The position numbers and the translations under genes were made by a program. A model generated the notes under the pieces. It made no database searches. It was not told the DNA's origin and worked only from the letters and a program-made list of their open reading frames with translations. Below are positions 58,101-64,000 of a DNA stretch of 64,000 nt, one piece after another. Numbering within the stretch: the first letter of the stretch is position 1; each line of letters begins with the position of its first letter. The stretch comes from Sphingomonas_L flavalba_A (GTDB lineage: Bacteria > Pseudomonadota > Alphaproteobacteria > Sphingomonadales > Sphingomonadaceae), in contig NZ_CP180208.1 of assembly GCF_047553045.1 (NCBI RefSeq), positions 2,604,001-2,668,000 on the forward strand, written 5' to 3'.

Positions 58101-60934
58101 CCGCCGATCAACCGGCGTCGCGCCGTCAATATCTCGCGGCTGTACAGCGCGACGGTCACCCGCCGGCCCTTGACCGGTCGACCTTCGGTATCGAGCACGA
58201 CGAAGCGCAGGCGCAGATCGTCCGCCTTCATCAGCCAGCCGTCGGTGCGGATGCCGAGCCGGACGGCCGCGGGGTAGAGCGGAATGCGCGACGAAGCGGT
58301 CAGCGTTTCGCCGTTCGCGTCCTGATAATCCATTTCGACGGTCATCATCGTCGCGGTGTCGATCGCGACCGGGATGTCGACCGAACTGCGCGCCGCCCCC
58401 TGCGCGTTCAGGGTCAGCGGCAACGTCGCCGCCGGCGGCAGCGACGGCGCGGTTTCATTGCCGTCGCCGTCGAGCGGGCGGGTGCCTTCGACGATCGCCT
58501 TGCCGCCGAAGCTCCAGTCTTCCCACCCCGACGGCGACGCGGCGGATTCGGTGAAGGCGGTGCGCAGCCTGACCGGCAGTCCGGCGGCGCCGCCGCCGGA
58601 CAGATAGCCGACATAGAGGTCGACCGGCAGCGATTTCGGCCGGACCGCCGCCGTCTTCGGCCCGCTGACGCTGGCGCGCATCGTCGGCAGGCGGAATTCG
58701 TCGACGCGGAACGACTGCGAGGTATAGAGCACCTCGCGCGTGCCACCGGCGCCGGTGACGATCGACAGATCGTAATCGCCCTGCGGCGCCCCTTTCGGCA
58801 CCGACCAGCTGCTTTCGCCGATGCCGTCGGCGCCGATCGCCAGCGGCAGGCTGAATTCGGTGCCGGAGCCGCGATGGATCAGCCGCAGCGTGCCGGAAAG
58901 CGGCCGGGCATGCGCGAAACCGGTCGCGATTGGCCGGCGCAGCACATGCTTCATGCCGATCGTCTCACCGGCGCGAACCAGCGCGCGGTCGAAAATGGTG
59001 TGCAGGATGTTGCGGGGCGCCTGCCAGCCATAAGGCAGGTCGAAGTCATAGGGGTGGATGCCCTTGCCCCAATCGCTGAGCGTGAAGCTGAAATCGTCGC
59101 CGAGCCGCGCCGATACCATCAGCGGATGAACGGTGCTGCTGTCCGCGCAACTGCCCCAGCTATCCGGTTCCGGCAGGCCTTCCTTCACCAGCACGCGCCC
59201 GCCGGCGTCGCTACGCCCGGAGGCGAGGGTGCGGCCGGTGCAGCTGTTGGTGATCCGCACATCCGCCCCGGCCACCGGCTTGCCGCTGTCGAGCGCGGTC
59301 ACCCAGACCAGCGAGCCGCCACGGCCCCATTTGAAATGCACCGCCATGTTGGTGACAAGAGCGCCGGTGGCGACGTAGCGCGGCGCGTTGCGGCCAAGCA
59401 GCGCACGGCCGAGCGCCGGGCTGGCGAGTTCGACCACGTAGAAGCCAGGTTTGGCGAGCGGAATGCCGACGACTTCGAACGCCTTGCCCTTGCCGGGAAG
59501 GGCAACCGAGAATGGTTCACCCTTGTCGGCCCCGGACAGCAGCGGCGTCGCCCCGGTGTGGTTGATCGCGACCGTTTCGTCGCCGCGCTTTTCGTGACGG
59601 ATGTCGCTGTCACCCGCCTTTTCGACCGCACGCAGCCAGCGGGCGATATCGCCGTCCGACCCGCCGACCCTGAGCGCAGCGCCGGAGATACCGACACGCT
59701 GGCCGCGCAATGCCGGTTCGACATTGCGGACGGTGACCGGCAGCACGCCGCCCTCCTTCGCCTCCAATATGCCGAACGGCGCGGCGAATTTGACCAGCGG
59801 CGGCGCCTCGTCGAAGCGCACGGTCAGCGGGAAACGCTGACCGTTGGCGAGGGGCCGGCCGCTGATGTCCTTCAACCCGGCGGGCAGGGTCAGCGTCGCC
59901 GTGGTCGCGGCGGGAAGCGGGGCAGCGAAGGCGACGTCACTGACCTGCTGCGCCCCCCGTTCATCGAACACCGGCGTCAGCGCCTTGCCGCCGGGCAAGG
60001 TCAGGCGGATCGCCTCGGCGCTGGCGCGCGGCACCCGCGCGCTGAAACGGACCCATACCTGCTCGACCGGGCTGCACCCGGCCTGCGGGTTGACCCGCGA
60101 GCATTCGAACCGGGCGGTGAACGCCTTTCTGACGGTAAAATCGAAACGCTGATCAGCGCCGGCGCGGCGGCCGGCGGAGCTGACCCCGGCGCCCCAGACC
60201 AGCGCCATGTCTCGGCCGGGAGGCAAGGGCCGCCGGCATTTGAGCGCGACCACGGAGGCAAGCGCGCGAGCCTTGTCGTCCGCCTCTTTCGGCAGGCTGG
60301 CGGGCAGGCCGGCGGTGTCGAGGAAATCCGCGACATGATAGCGTTCGGTGCCGAGTCCTTCGATGACCGCCGAAGCGACGCCGGGTTTCAGCACGTCGAC
60401 CGGAATCTTTTCCCCGATGCCGTCGACCGCGCAATAGGCGTTGGCGGCGACAGAGGCCGCGTCCGGCACCATGTTGGCGGCAACGAGGAAGACCTGATCT
60501 TCGTCGATGTCGGCGCCGTAGCGGCTGGGCAGCACCGCCCGGACGCGCGGACCGCCTGCGTCGACGACGAACCGGCGCTGACCGCCGATCGCCACCCCGG
60601 CCATGCTGGTCAGCCCGTTGTTCAGTTGAAACGTGCAGCGGGCGCCGCCGGGTAGCGGGCGGGCAAAATCCCAGACATAGGTGCGTGGATCGACCCAGCG
60701 CCCCGCGCCGCCGACCGGACATTCCGCCTTGAACGGCGCCGGGCTGCGCGGATCACCGAGTGCAACCACCGGATCGGAAAAACGCATCGTGAAGCGTTCG
60801 ATCGCGCCGGCACCCATGCCGGGCGTCGCCAGCACCACTTGCGGTGCAGCATCACCAGAGGCGACCAGCGGCAGCGCCATCAACACGACGGCGCCAAGCT
60901 GGACCAGAACACGACGCATCACGATCCCCTTCAC
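55160..60934 (-). CDS. Bacterial alpha-2-macroglobulin family protein
   Basis: The 1924-aa protein has a signal peptide (about 1-27; no lipobox Cys, so it is not obviously a lipoprotein, unlike E. coli YfhM), a series of MG beta domains, a bait region, and the thioester motif YPYTCFEQ (Cys-x-Glu-Gln) with downstream alpha-helical TED. ASLAPPLAGVRAYMEGYPYT precedes it. Such periplasmic proteins trap invading proteases through the thioester. It is read before pbpC and overlaps it by four bases. The size is larger than YfhM (about 1650). Confidence 0.95.
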   Translation of the reverse strand: MKGIVMRRVLVQLGAVVLMALPLVASGDAAPQVVLATPGMGAGAIERFTMRFSDPVVALGDPRSPAPFKAECPVGGAGRWVDPRTYVWDFARPLPGGARCTFQLNNGLTSMAGVAIGGQRRFVVDAGGPRVRAVLPSRYGADIDEDQVFLVAANMVPDAASVAANAYCAVDGIGEKIPVDVLKPGVASAVIEGLGTERYHVADFLDTAGLPASLPKEADDKARALASVVALKCRRPLPPGRDMALVWGAGVSSAGRRAGADQRFDFTVRKAFTARFECSRVNPQAGCSPVEQVWVRFSARVPRASAEAIRLTLPGGKALTPVFDERGAQQVSDVAFAAPLPAATTATLTLPAGLKDISGRPLANGQRFPLTVRFDEAPPLVKFAAPFGILEAKEGGVLPVTVRNVEPALRGQRVGISGAALRVGGSDGDIARWLRAVEKAGDSDIRHEKRGDETVAINHTGATPLLSGADKGEPFSVALPGKGKAFEVVGIPLAKPGFYVVELASPALGRALLGRNAPRYVATGALVTNMAVHFKWGRGGSLVWVTALDSGKPVAGADVRITNSCTGRTLASGRSDAGGRVLVKEGLPEPDSWGSCADSSTVHPLMVSARLGDDFSFTLSDWGKGIHPYDFDLPYGWQAPRNILHTIFDRALVRAGETIGMKHVLRRPIATGFAHARPLSGTLRLIHRGSGTEFSLPLAIGADGIGESSWSVPKGAPQGDYDLSIVTGAGGTREVLYTSQSFRVDEFRLPTMRASVSGPKTAAVRPKSLPVDLYVGYLSGGGAAGLPVRLRTAFTESAASPSGWEDWSFGGKAIVEGTRPLDGDGNETAPSLPPAATLPLTLNAQGAARSSVDIPVAIDTATMMTVEMDYQDANGETLTASSRIPLYPAAVRLGIRTDGWLMKADDLRLRFVVLDTEGRPVKGRRVTVALYSREILTARRRLIGGFYAYDNQARTTRLPAACTATTDAQGLARCTVEPGTSGEVYAVATTTDADGNVVRAVRSVWLAGDDDWWFGGDNGDRMDLIPEAKEYKAGATARFQVRMPFRSATALVTVEREGVLSSFVTELSGRNPVVSVPMPAAYAPDVYVSVMAVRGRISGWRLWLADLARRWNLPWLSREGARPTALVDLAKPGYRLGIAKVKVGWEGHRLAVSVKTDKPAYGVRQTAMADVSVRDPAGRPAAGAEIAFAAVDEALLQLAPNPSWDLLDVMMEERPLSVLTSTAQTQVVGKRHYGRKTAEPGGGGGGDLSALTREDFRPMLLWKARVKLDANGRARIPVPLSDSLSSFRFVAIATDGAQLFGTGSASVRTTQDLSVYSGVPPLVRAGDRFGATFTLRNGTDKPMTVTAKVALAPHIATGRPLTVTIPAGGAQAVTWMLTAPAGVDTLAWTVDAKAQDGKAADSVSVTQDVVPLHPVETWAATIVRVGEGGTIPIAAPAGAIAGRGGVDIRLSASLAPPLAGVRAYMEGYPYTCFEQQMARAVVLDDAGRWNRLAGDLPSYQDSDGLLRYFPVDGLRGSEALTAHVLSLAAEANFTIPEGPRGRMVEALRAVIDGRLRHEGDGAGDQRLLRVSALAALARQGAATPAMLGQIGIAPREMPTALLAEWIAAIDAIPGLVNRQALRAQAETVLRTRLVYEGSRLDLVDQAQAPWWMMVGGDESAIKALIAVLGRPGWQDDGPKMMIGVAQRQQRGHWDTTPANAWGAVAVRKFARLYPATAVAGTTTLRLGDSQLTRGWPQSADAGALSFPLPARPTGLTMAQSGGAGPWALVQLRAAVPLKAPLFAGYRIERSVTAIERRNPGRLTRGDVLRVRLTVEATAERNWVVVNDPVPPGATIIGGLGGQSALLADAAATAGEGVQPTYVERSRDAWRGYFAWVPRGRFTVEYAVRLNGVGDFALPPTRVEALYAPDIRGQLPNSGMTVTGK

Positions 60935-61072
60935 ATGGCGCGCAAACTGGCCGGAGCGGGCGGGTGAAGTCCAGACCGAAAAGCACCCTTATCCGCTAAA
61001 TCCTTGCGTAAACTGAAAATTAAGCACAGCGTTTCGCGTCCGAGTCTGAAGGAAGGGGGCTTCCGCCGGCGC

Positions 61073-62476
61073 ATGGGGACCGAGGGGCTGCTGTGGCTGC
61101 TGGGATGCGGCGCGCGCGAACTGATGCTGTTCGCGGCGGCGTTTATCCTGATCGGCGGTCTGGACGACCTGATCGTCGACCTGATCTGGGCTGGCCGCAG
61201 CCTGTGGCGGCGGGTTGCCGTCTATACCATCCACCGCCGCGCCGACGCGGCATCCCTGCCGCCGCCCGCCGCGCCGGGCCGGATCGCGGTGTTCGTCCCC
61301 GCCTGGCGCGAAGCGGCGGTGGTCGGGCAAATGCTGTCCACCGCCGCCGCACGGTTCGGCGCCGGCGACTGGCGCATTTATGTCGGCTGCTACCCGAACG
61401 ACGCCGCGACGACCGAGGTCGCGGCGGCGGCGGCCACCCGCGACCCGCGCATTCGCGTCGTCATCGGCCCCCGTGCCGGACCGACGACCAAGGCCGACAA
61501 CCTGAACCATTTGTGGGCGGCACTGCTGCGCGACGAGGTGAAGGACGGGCGGCGGGTGAAGGCGGTCGCCCTTCACGACGCCGAGGATGTCGTCCACCCG
61601 GCGGAGATCGCGCTGTTCGATGCGCTTGCCGGCCGGTTCGACCTGATCCAGTTGCCGGTACTGCCGCTGATCGACGCCGACCGGCCGTTCTGGCGGCGAT
61701 TCGTGTCCGGCGGCTATGCCGACGAATTCGCCGAAGCCCACACCAAGATGCTGGTCGTGCGCGAGGCGCTGGGCGCCGCCGTGCCTGCAGCCGGGGTTGG
61801 CTGCGCGGTGGCACGGGGAGCGCTGGCGCGGATCGCCGACGCCGCCGGGGGGCGGCCGTTCGACGGCGGCAGCATGACCGAGGATTACGAGTTGGGCCTG
61901 CGCATCGCCGAGCAGGGCGGGCGCGGCATCTTCGTGCGCTTGCCGGGCAGGCGCGGCGGCGCGGCGGTGGCGGTGCGCGCCCATTTCCCGAACAGCTGGG
62001 ACGCGGCGATCCGCCAGCGATCGCGCTGGATGGCGGGGATTGCGCTGCACGGCTGGGACCGGATGGGCTGGCGCGGCGGGCTGGCCGAACGCTGGATGCG
62101 GATGCGCGACCGGCGGGCGGTGCTGGCGGCGGCGGTGCTGTTCGCGGCCTATGCGGGCATGGCCGCCTGGCTGCTGTGCGGCGCCGTCGCGCCGGCCGGC
62201 CATGCGGCGGTGCCGTTCAGCCGGCACGAGACGCTGTTGCTGGCGGCGACGGCGGCGCTGCTCGGCTGGCGGATGGCGTTTCGTTTCGCCTTTGTCGCCC
62301 ATGCCTACGGCGTGCGCGAAGGGCTGTACGCGCTGCCGCGCGCGATCGTCGCCAACATCGTGACGATGCTGGCGGCGCGGCGCGCGGTGGCACGCTACCT
62401 GCGCCGGTTGCGCGGCGGCGCGCTGGAGTGGGACAAGACCGACCATGTTTTTCCCGACCGGATGCCGGCGGTGTGA
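61073..62476 (+). CDS. Membrane glycosyltransferase family 2 (NfrB-like)
   Basis: The roughly 467-aa product has an N-terminal helix pair, a GT2 catalytic domain (IAVFVPAWREAAVVGQMLST; metal DxD-like ALHDAEDVVHP; acceptor region GGSMTEDYELGLRIAEQGG; QRSRW), and two to three C-terminal helices. This matches the glycosyltransferase half of NfrB-type proteins, but the C-terminal extension of E. coli NfrB (MshEN c-di-GMP domain) is missing. ATG 61073 is assumed; a TTG at 61004 in frame gives 23 more basic residues. Its stop overlaps the next gene (GTGA). Confidence 0.85.
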   Translation: MGTEGLLWLLGCGARELMLFAAAFILIGGLDDLIVDLIWAGRSLWRRVAVYTIHRRADAASLPPPAAPGRIAVFVPAWREAAVVGQMLSTAAARFGAGDWRIYVGCYPNDAATTEVAAAAATRDPRIRVVIGPRAGPTTKADNLNHLWAALLRDEVKDGRRVKAVALHDAEDVVHPAEIALFDALAGRFDLIQLPVLPLIDADRPFWRRFVSGGYADEFAEAHTKMLVVREALGAAVPAAGVGCAVARGALARIADAAGGRPFDGGSMTEDYELGLRIAEQGGRGIFVRLPGRRGGAAVAVRAHFPNSWDAAIRQRSRWMAGIALHGWDRMGWRGGLAERWMRMRDRRAVLAAAVLFAAYAGMAAWLLCGAVAPAGHAAVPFSRHETLLLAATAALLGWRMAFRFAFVAHAYGVREGLYALPRAIVANIVTMLAARRAVARYLRRLRGGALEWDKTDHVFPDRMPAV

Positions 62477-63465
62477 CCGGCACCGGCCACCCGCTGCGCT
62501 TCCTCGCCGCAGTCGCCGTCGGCTGGGTGGCGGCGCGCGCGGTGATGATGTGGCCAGTGCCGGGACCGGTGGCTCCGCCGATGGCGGACGCCACCCCGAT
62601 ACGGTTCGCGCCGCTGATCGCGTGGAATACCGCGCCGGTGCGGACCGGCCCGGTGCTGACCCTGCGCCTGGATCCCGCACCACCGGCGGCGCCGGTGTGG
62701 GCGGCGGTGACGGTGGGAAGTGTGGCAGCGGAGGGTGTGGCGGCCGCGCCCGACCCGCCATCGCCGGGGACGCCGGCGGCGGGGGCGGTGCTGGCGCGCG
62801 GCGACCCGATCGGCGTTGCCCCCGCAGGCGAGCGGCGGCTGTCGATCAGCATCTGGGCGCTGCTGCGCGGCCGGGGCACCGCCAGCCTGGCCGGGGGCGG
62901 GCAGCTTGGCGGATCGCAGGCCGGGCTGCGCGCGAGCTACCTGATCGCCCCGGCCGAGCGGGTATCGCTATACGGGCGGCTGGCGGCACCGCTGGCCAGC
63001 CGCGGCGGGCGTGAGGCGGCGGTCGGGCTGGATTGGCAGCCGCTGGCCAACCTGCCGATCCGCCTGTCCGCCGAGCGCCGGCTGGCGCTGGACGGCGGGC
63101 GTGGCGCCTATGCGCTGGGCGCGGCCGGCGGCATCACCCCGCTGGCGCTGGGCAGCGGCTTCGTCCTCGACGGCTATGGCCAGGCCGGGATCGTCGGGCG
63201 GAAGCGGCGCGCCGGTTATGCCGACGGGGCGGTGCGGGTCGAACGGCCGGTGGCGGCGGCCGGACCGGTGCGGATCGCGGCGGGCGCCGGGGCATGGGGC
63301 GGCATCCAGCCCGGCGCCCGGCGGATCGACATCGGCCCGCAACTGGTCGCGCGGATACCGGGGGCAGGAACGACCCTGCGCCTGGCCGTCGACTGGCGCC
63401 AGCGCGTTGCCGGCAACGCCCGGCCCGGTTCCGGCGCGACGCTATCGCTGGGCGCCGACTTCTGA
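62473..63465 (+). CDS. Probable outer-membrane beta-barrel partner of the glycosyltransferase
   Basis: The 330-aa product has an N-terminal hydrophobic stretch, an Ala/Pro-rich linker (about 60-110), and from about residue 120 a run of amphipathic beta strands (RRLSISIWALLRG, AERVSLYGRLAAPLA, IRLSAERRLALDGG, FVLDGYGQAGIVGR, LRLAVDWRQRVAG), ending LSLGADF with C-terminal Phe. This resembles the C-terminal barrel of NfrA-like porins, without the TPR part. The GTG start at 62473 overlaps the stop of the glycosyltransferase gene. Confidence 0.75.
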   Translation: MTGTGHPLRFLAAVAVGWVAARAVMMWPVPGPVAPPMADATPIRFAPLIAWNTAPVRTGPVLTLRLDPAPPAAPVWAAVTVGSVAAEGVAAAPDPPSPGTPAAGAVLARGDPIGVAPAGERRLSISIWALLRGRGTASLAGGGQLGGSQAGLRASYLIAPAERVSLYGRLAAPLASRGGREAAVGLDWQPLANLPIRLSAERRLALDGGRGAYALGAAGGITPLALGSGFVLDGYGQAGIVGRKRRAGYADGAVRVERPVAAAGPVRIAAGAGAWGGIQPGARRIDIGPQLVARIPGAGTTLRLAVDWRQRVAGNARPGSGATLSLGADF

Positions 63466-63541
63466 GGCGGTTCACCTTGTCCGCGAACCCGGCTAGAGCG
63501 GGAGGCCGGCCCGATTCCAGGGCCATTAGCCGGAACGCCGC

Positions 63542-64000
63542 GTGGACCTGTACCTGCCCATCGCCAACCTGTCGGTCAACGCGCTGGTCATCATCGCGCT
63601 GGGCGGCGCGGCCGGGATACTGGCCGGGATATTCGGCGTCGGCGGCGGTTTCCTGACCACGCCGCTGCTGATGCTGTACGGTGTGCCGCCGACCGTCGCC
63701 GCCGCGTCCGGCGTGATGCAGGTGACCGGCGCCAGCGTGTCCGGCGTCATCGCCCATTTCCGGCGCGGCGGCGTCGACATGCGGATGGGCGGCGTGCTGG
63801 TGTGCGGCGGGATCGTCGGCGTGATGGCCGGCGCGGTGCTGTTCCGCCTGCTCCAGAAGCTGGGCCAGATCGATATCCTGATCGCGCTGCTCTACGTCAT
63901 CATGCTCGGTTCGATCGGCAGCCTGATGGCGCGCGACGGCATCCGCGCGCTGATCGCCGAAAAGCGGGGGGCGCCGCCGCCGCCGCGCGCCCGGCGCCAC
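63542..64000 (+). CDS. TauE/SafE (TSUP) family permease, 3' truncated by window edge
   Basis: The visible 153 residues start from GTG 63542 (GGAACG upstream) and carry helices about 14-36, 44-62 and 75-100 with the TSUP signature GILAGIFGVGGGFLTTPLL and GVMQVTGASVSGVIAHFRRGG. Such permeases export or import organosulfonates, sulfite or sulfoacetate. The end includes a Pro/Arg-rich loop. The rest lies beyond the window, so the substrate class cannot be told. Confidence 0.92.
   Translation, partial: MDLYLPIANLSVNALVIIALGGAAGILAGIFGVGGGFLTTPLLMLYGVPPTVAAASGVMQVTGASVSGVIAHFRRGGVDMRMGGVLVCGGIVGVMAGAVLFRLLQKLGQIDILIALLYVIMLGSIGSLMARDGIRALIAEKRGAPPPPRARRH

Noticed and set aside
55658..60655. Plus-strand open frame of 1665 codons opposite the alpha-2-macroglobulin gene
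   Set aside because: Antisense shadow with His/Arg/Gln/Asp-rich composition; the minus-strand protein is convincingly homologous and longer.

Overview
The window is one contig stretch of a GC-rich alphaproteobacterium, almost certainly of the order Sphingomonadales. Support comes from the rRNA operon, a split and permuted tmRNA with the tag ANDNEALAIAA, a CrtY-type lycopene cyclase, a PEPxxWA-CTERM protein, DUF4167 next to prmC/prfA, and many Sphingomonas-like housekeeping genes. No plasmid, phage, CRISPR array or classical genomic island is visible. Most of it is compact core chromosome with genes coupled by ATGA-type overlaps.

Layout. 1-2.8 kb: 3' part of a large NAD-glutamate dehydrogenase and two small unknown genes. 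2.8-3.1 kb: the tmRNA gene (minus strand). 3.2-7.5 kb: mscL, a LemA-TPM-TPM membrane/envelope cluster, a NUDIX hydrolase and two glycine-zipper proteins. 7.6-9.0 kb: an intact IS3-family insertion sequence flanked by a perfect 59-bp direct repeat. 9.05-14.8 kb: a complete rRNA operon on the minus strand (16S, tRNA-Ile, tRNA-Ala, 23S, 5S, tRNA-fMet) with a recognisable promoter, two boxA-like sites and a terminator. 14.9-15.75 kb: a decayed polysaccharide flippase. 15.8-21.1 kb: CBS protein, thioesterase, then the minus-strand hisS-prfA-prmC-DUF4167 translation cluster. 21.2-31 kb: DUF1345, M61 peptidase, pyrophosphatase, a sigma-factor remnant, tRNA-Ala, a FYDLN zinc-ribbon protein, and the plus-strand aroA-peptidase-cmk-rpsA-ihfB run. 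31-36 kb: a phosphodiesterase-like lipase/nuclease family protein, tRNA-Leu, and metE under a palindromic operator plus a cobalamin riboswitch. 36.2-41.2 kb: DUF3576-leuS-lptE-holA and an orphan 2Fe-2S subunit. 41.3-47.6 kb: RcnB-like and glycine-zipper proteins, PEP-CTERM protein, tRNA-Tyr, TrmH methylase, crtY (apparent CTG start) and a LOG-family protein. 47.7-50.6 kb: sucC-etfB-etfA. 50.7-60.9 kb (minus): acetylpolyamine amidohydrolase-nhaA, then pbpC with a giant alpha-2-macroglobulin. 61-64 kb: a glycosyltransferase/beta-barrel pair resembling a reduced NfrB/NfrA system and a truncated TauE/SafE permease.

Functionally the window combines translation (rRNA, tmRNA, rpsA, three tRNA ligase or release-factor genes), central metabolism (GDH, SucC, EtfAB, AroA, MetE) and cell-envelope upkeep (LptE, PbpC, alpha-2-macroglobulin, MscL, OmpA-unrelated beta-barrels, glycine-zipper proteins). 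The most rewarding items are the tmRNA with an internal 18-nt duplication, the layered control of metE, the two-gene glycosyltransferase/beta-barrel unit, the CTG-initiated crtY, and the repeat-flanked IS beside the rRNA operon.
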